A DNA stretch of 64,000 nt, taken from positions 105,050,969-105,114,968 of the forward strand of contig NC_134574.1 in NCBI RefSeq assembly GCF_050947875.1. Direction: 5' to 3'. The translations under genes were made by a program, and so were the position numbers. The notes under the pieces were generated by a model. The model was not told the origin of the DNA, made no database searches, and saw only the letters and a list, made by a program, of their open reading frames with translations. Positions 59,648 through 64,000 of this stretch are shown piece after piece; positions within the stretch are counted from its first letter, which is position 1, and the number at the start of each line of letters is the position of its first letter. The stretch is from Dermacentor variabilis (Eukaryota; Arthropoda; Arachnida; Ixodida; Ixodidae).

Positions 59648-62600
59648 ATGGCCAGCCATCGCCCATCGTTTCGAGAGGAAGTCAAGGCAGCGTCAATCAT
59701 ACAATGGAACGCAAGAGGACTAAAATCACGCCTTTCGGATTTTCGTCAGTATATATATACTCATTTGTTCCCAGTCATTGTCATATGTGAGCCTAATGTG
59801 TCAAAACCAGTCAGATTATCGGGATACGAAGCTGTTATATCCGCAACAACTAATGCATGCAGCAATGTCATCGTTTTTCTTCGTCAAGAACTGACATATG
59901 TTCGCCAGCCGATTCCGCCTCATGATAAAAATCAATACGTTTGCCTAACAATTAAAAAGGGCAAACTCATGTTTACACTTGTTGGCGTTTATGTATCGCC
60001 TTCAAGTGTTTTTGATCCCAAACGATTAACGAACATCTTGTCTATGTGCCCTGCCCCATATGTCATCATCGGAGATTTTAATGCGCACCATATAGCATGG
60101 GGAAGCGCAAGAACAAATGCAAGAGGGCAAAGACTTGCAAACTTCGCCTGTAACCACGGCCTTTCACTCCTGAATGACGGCAGCCCAACGTTTATACGAG
60201 GCGTGAATTATGGCAGCTGTCTTGACCTAGCTTTCGTCTCCAGCAGTTTCACAAGATATGTTAAATGGTTTTCGGATATCGAGACACACGGGAGTGATCA
60301 TATTCCCACGTACCTTGTCATCGAAGGAATGTCCAGTCCCACCCCACGGAACACCATTCGATTAATTGACTGGACCACTTTTACTTCCACCATGGAGGAT
60401 GCTTGTCGAGAGGGCCTGTCCTCTGGATTAGAGGAAGCAATCAAGTCTGCAATGCTACACGCCGCGCGCACGGTCACGGTTTCGTCGAAGCACACGGAAT
60501 TGGATATAGAGTTGGAGCGACTTCGTGCACTCCGTCGTCGTGCGGAGCGGCGTTACCGGCGTACAAAATCCATCGAAGACCTTAGGACAGCCAGACGACT
60601 ACAAAAGAAACTTCAACGTCGCATGGATAGATTGGCATCTCGACGTTGGGCAAGATTTTGCCAGTCACTAGACCCCCGAAAGCCACTTTCCCACATCTGG
60701 AGAACCATACGTGGTCTACGTTCCTTCCCTGAAGAACGCTTCCCATTCAAAGCGCTGGCGCTCTTCCAGGGGCGGCTAGAGGCTGATGTTGCAGAAGACT
60801 TTTGTGCAAGGATCGCTGGCCAAGCAACCGGTCCAGGCTTTCAAGCCCCCAGTCGCATCCCTGTTTCACGTGACGGCCGCATGGATCTTCCTTTCATAAT
60901 GGAGGAACTAGAAGCGGCTCTTGCTCTATGCAGGCGTTCTTCATCCGCGGGACCAGATGGAATATCCTACCGCGCCTTGAACAACCTGAGTGATGGCGCA
61001 CGGAGAGAACTGTTACATCTCTACAACTTATCTTGGCAGGATGGCATGGTTCCCGAAGAATGGAAGATAAGCCGCTTGGTCCCTCTCCTGAAGCAAGGCA
61101 AGTCCCCACTTGAACCCACCTCATACCGCCCAATAGCGCTGGCCAGCTGTGTGGGAAAGATAATGGAAAAGATGATCCTTGCCCGCTTGGAGTGGTACCT
61201 GGAGCACTACAACATGTTACCGAATTGCATGGTTGGTTTTCGTCGAGATCGCTCTTCAGTAGACAGTGTTGTTGATCTCGCTACGTACGTCCAGCTTCAA
61301 AAGTCACGCAAAAGATTATGTGCAGCTTTGTTCTTGGATGTCAAGGGGGCATACGATAACGTATCTCACGAGGCTATCCTCGATGCTCTTGAGATGGTTG
61401 GTCTAGGTGGTTGAGTTTTCCAATGGATCTCTCATTACCTTTTTATGAGATCTTTCTTTGTCTGTACCGGTGATGGTAAAACCGCACTACACTACACGTA
61501 CCGAGGTGTTCCTCAAGGCGGTGTACTAAGCCCTACCCTATTCAACCTCACACTCATTGGTCTCGTTGATCATCTGCCAGCAGCGATCAAGATATCAATG
61601 TACGCCGACGACATATGTATATGGACCTCAGGTGTGACACGTCCTCAGATACGTGCAAGACTTCAAAAAGCTGCTGCTCTAATAGCTATATACCTCCGCA
61701 ACCAAGGTCTTGAAATCTCGTCAGACAAATGTGCACTGATGGCGTTCACTCGCAAACCAATGACACCCTACGCCATATCAATAAATGGCCAGTTAATTTC
61801 TTATGAGAAGACTCACAAATTTCTTGGCATAATCATTGATAGAGATCTCTCATGGAGCCCCCAAGTGACCTACTTGAAGAAGCGTCTGACAGCAATCTCC
61901 CAACTTTTCAAGTTTCTGGGAGGAAAGACTTGGGGAATATCAGTGCATGCAATGTTGGAATTGTACAGGGCTCTTTTTCTGGGCTTCTTGAGATACAGTT
62001 TGCCCGTACTGACCAACACCTGCCAGACAAATCTCCGTGCTCTACAGGCTATTCAAGCTCGGGCTCTCAGGGTTTGTCTTGGTTTGCCAAAATGCACATC
62101 GATAGCAGCGACTATTGCGATTGCTCGGGACCAACCTATACAAACACACATTGCGGTAGAAGTGTTGAGAGTGCACATTAGGCACGTTGCCCGTGCCTGT
62201 TCCCACCATCTGGTAACACTACCGTCAGAAAGGCCGCAGGCAGCATTTTGTACTACGATTTCGGAGTATTCCACCTGCCTCCCGTCAGGCTTCACCCCCG
62301 CAACTAAGCCATCGATTCCTCCATGGTGTTTGGCTCGACCCGCAGTGCACCTCACCGTACCAGGAATCAGGAAAAAATCTGAGCTGTCATCACCTGCTCT
62401 TAAACAACTAACTCTGCTCCTTTTGCACGAGAAGTACGCCGAACACGTACATATTTATACTGATGGATCGACAACTCTCCAGTGTTCCTCTGGAGCCGTG
62501 GTCTTCCCAGCGAAAGCCACCACCATCAGTTTCAAGACATGTCACCCAACGACACCGATGGCCGCGGAACTTGCAGCCCTTCGCGCTGCACTTCGTCTCG

Positions 62601-63319
62601 TCAGCCAAGAGCAACCTCGAAGGTGGTCAATATTCAGTGACTCGAAGGCTGCACTGCAATCTTTGCTATCGGCCCTGCGGCCCGGACCACACGAACAACT
62701 GGTATTTGAGATTAGAGAACTCATTCATACCTTAACTGAGAAAGGACACCACGTGACATTTCAGTGGCTTCCAAGTCACTGCGGAGTCATAGGGAATGAA
62801 CACGCTGACAACGCTGCTCGGTCGGCTCTTCAAGGGGACGAAGAGGAGCCGATACCGTTATCAAGGACAGATGCCGCTCGAAAACTTCGAATGATCAGCC
62901 GTGACATCACGTTCTCCTTGTGGAACGCTGGAAGTTTTCACGACTACCGACTCCACAATCTTGACTACTCTCTACGCCTTTGTATTCCAGCTGGACTCTG
63001 CCGTCGCGAAGCTACCCTGCTTTGTCGACTATGGCTAGGGGTGGCTTTCACCAAGTCTTTCGCTTACCGAATTGGATGGGCCGACGACGCCACGTGTGAG
63101 GACTGTGGTAACGAGGAGACTTTTCAACACCTTCTTTGTGACTGTCCTCGATATAATTTACAGAGACAATCACTCGCAACCGCGATAGCGTGCTTTGACC
63201 AAAGACCTCTCACAGAGGAACTTATTTTACAATACCGCCATCACAAGCCATCGCAGCAGAGGGCGACGAGGGCACTGTTGCGGTTTTTGAGGGCGACAGG
63301 ATTGGACAGCCGGCTGTAG
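59648..63319 (+). pseudogene. I-like LINE ORF2 (endonuclease, reverse transcriptase, RNase H) with one in-frame stop
   Basis: The start is ATG at 59648 (GACATGG), directly after ORF1. It would encode 1223 residues but for TGA at 61412-61414 (codon 589), which breaks it within the reverse transcriptase; the same frame continues unbroken to TAG at 63319. The endonuclease has QWNARGL, IIGDFNAHH (about 139-147), GSCLDLAF and SDH (about 216). Reverse transcriptase has SSAGPDGISYRALN, SYRPIALASCVGKIMEKMI, LFLDVKGAYDNV, GVPQGGVLSPTLFN and MYADDICIW (catalytic pair about 654-655). RNase H has YTDGS (D939), MAAELAAL, FSDSKAAL and NEHADNAAR. A CX2CX7HX2C motif starts at C1150. RNase H plus a zinc-knuckle ORF1 favours the I group of clades. 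TGA in place of CGA (arginine) would fit CpG decay. Confidence 0.93.
61412..61414 (+). other. premature stop in LINE ORF2
   Basis: TGA between GLGG and VFQWISHYL. The frame is otherwise open for 588 codons before and 634 after. A C-to-T change in CGA is the simplest origin. Confidence 0.9.
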
Positions 63320-63547
63320 CCTGAACAAATGTTGATAGTGTGGCAAGCGTCACTGTGCTGTGCGATGACAGTATTCGGTGCCAGTGACCGATGGTGACTG
63401 TGTGTCTAGGCTCCTTCCTTTCCTTATCTCTACTTTGTTACCACTTTACCTCCCCCTCCCCTCTCTCCCCAGTGTAGGGTAGCCAACCGGATCTTTTTCT
63501 CTGGTTAACCTCCCTGCCTTTCCCCTTTCCTCTCTCTCTCTCTCTAC
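63320..63547 (+). mobile_element. 3'UTR and CT-rich tail of the I-like LINE
   Basis: About 228 bases follow the ORF2 stop. The final part carries CCCCAGTGTAGGGTAGCCAA, then CTGGTTAACCTCCCTGCCTT, and ends in TC repeats (about 63529-63545) instead of poly-A. The same terminal block recurs at 30470, 40583, 44320 and 54561 (minus), so it is the conserved end that marks 5'-truncated copies. Confidence 0.85.
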
Positions 63548-63566
63548 TCTGAAACAAGTGATTCTG

Positions 63567-63786
63567 AAACCACGATTTGATCATGAGGTACGCCATGGTT
63601 GGGAACTCCAGATTAATTTTGGCCGCCAGGGGTTCTTTAATGTGTCCCCAACGCACGAGACACGGGCGTTTTTTCTTTATTTTTTGCATTCTGGCCCGTC
63701 AAAATGTGGATGGCGCGTCGGGGCTTCGATTCCGGGACCTCGTGCTTAGCAGCCCTACACTATATCCGTTAAGACACCGCGGCGGA
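63567..63786 (-). mobile_element. Ruka-like tRNA-derived SINE, diverged
   Basis: The minus strand starts near 63786 with CCGCCGCGGTGTCTTAACGG. The B box lies within GGAATCGAAGCCCC, and the body has AACGCCCGTGTCTCGTGCG and ATTAAAGAACCCCTGGCGGC. The end is ATCAAATCGTGGTTTCAG. The order of blocks is that of 53026-53260, with the AAATCGTGGTTT ending shared with 16008-16186. It lies about 20 bases past the LINE end. Confidence 0.8.
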
Positions 63787-64000
63787 TAAGAAAGGCGCGA
63801 AGTGAAAACTCTGTGACGGGAATGAGTACAGTAAAAACTGAAAATAACAAATGTGATGCAATTGAAATTGACAAAAGAAAACGATGACAATAAACCACAG
63901 ATAAAATAGAGTAAAAATCATGTAATTAAGTAAGTTCGTAAATAAATGCGAGCTGACAGTGGACAGTATGTAGCCTGCATGGCAGCCGCCAACTCGAGCC
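63787..64000. other. short AT-rich end of the window
   Basis: No feature recognised. Confidence 0.5.

Overview
The window looks like nuclear DNA of a hard tick (Ixodidae). The evidence is one spliced arthropod-type receptor gene with a large intron, long AT-rich non-coding stretches, many homopolymers and microsatellites, and a mobile-element fauna that I recognise from ticks: Ruka-like tRNA-derived SINEs, RTE-clade LINEs ending in short ATG repeats, and an I-like LINE with RNase H and a CT-rich tail. The tick assignment is an inference from these families; I ran no search. I see no bacterial operons, rRNA, CRISPR or confident stand-alone tRNA genes.

One host gene is well supported. It is a muscarinic acetylcholine receptor, most like the arthropod A-type (mAChR-A), on the minus strand. 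The 3' coding exon is 11366-11896 and the 5' coding exon is 16530-17933. They are joined in phase 0 across a 4633-bp intron and predict 644 residues with seven membrane segments. A strong 3' splice site 45 bases upstream of the start codon implies at least one 5'UTR exon further away, so the promoter is probably outside the window. The intron carries a hAT-like element, a foldback element and a SINE.

From about 18 to 43 kb I find no convincing gene, only SINEs, a second copy of the hAT-like family with a LINE tail nested in it, two short tandem duplications and simple repeats. From 43.2 to 44.45 kb an old RNase H LINE has been split by a 5'-truncated RTE copy, with a probable 10-bp target duplication. 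From 47.9 to 51.5 kb there is a tRNA-headed repeat in two copies, then a decayed RTE retrotransposon on the minus strand whose surviving endonuclease frame runs in phase from a gag-like CCHC segment. A clean Ruka-like SINE lies at 53.0 kb.

From 58.3 to 63.55 kb lies a nearly intact I-like LINE: ORF1 with three zinc knuckles, and ORF2 with endonuclease, reverse transcriptase, RNase H and a C-terminal CCHC motif. ORF2 appears to be broken by a single TGA at 61412-61414. A SINE follows it immediately. I did not find a clear new cellular system. The most unusual items are the gag-RTE in-frame chimera, the nested LINE with its duplication, the nearly intact LINE, the foldback element in the receptor intron, and a two-codon upstream ORF in the receptor leader.
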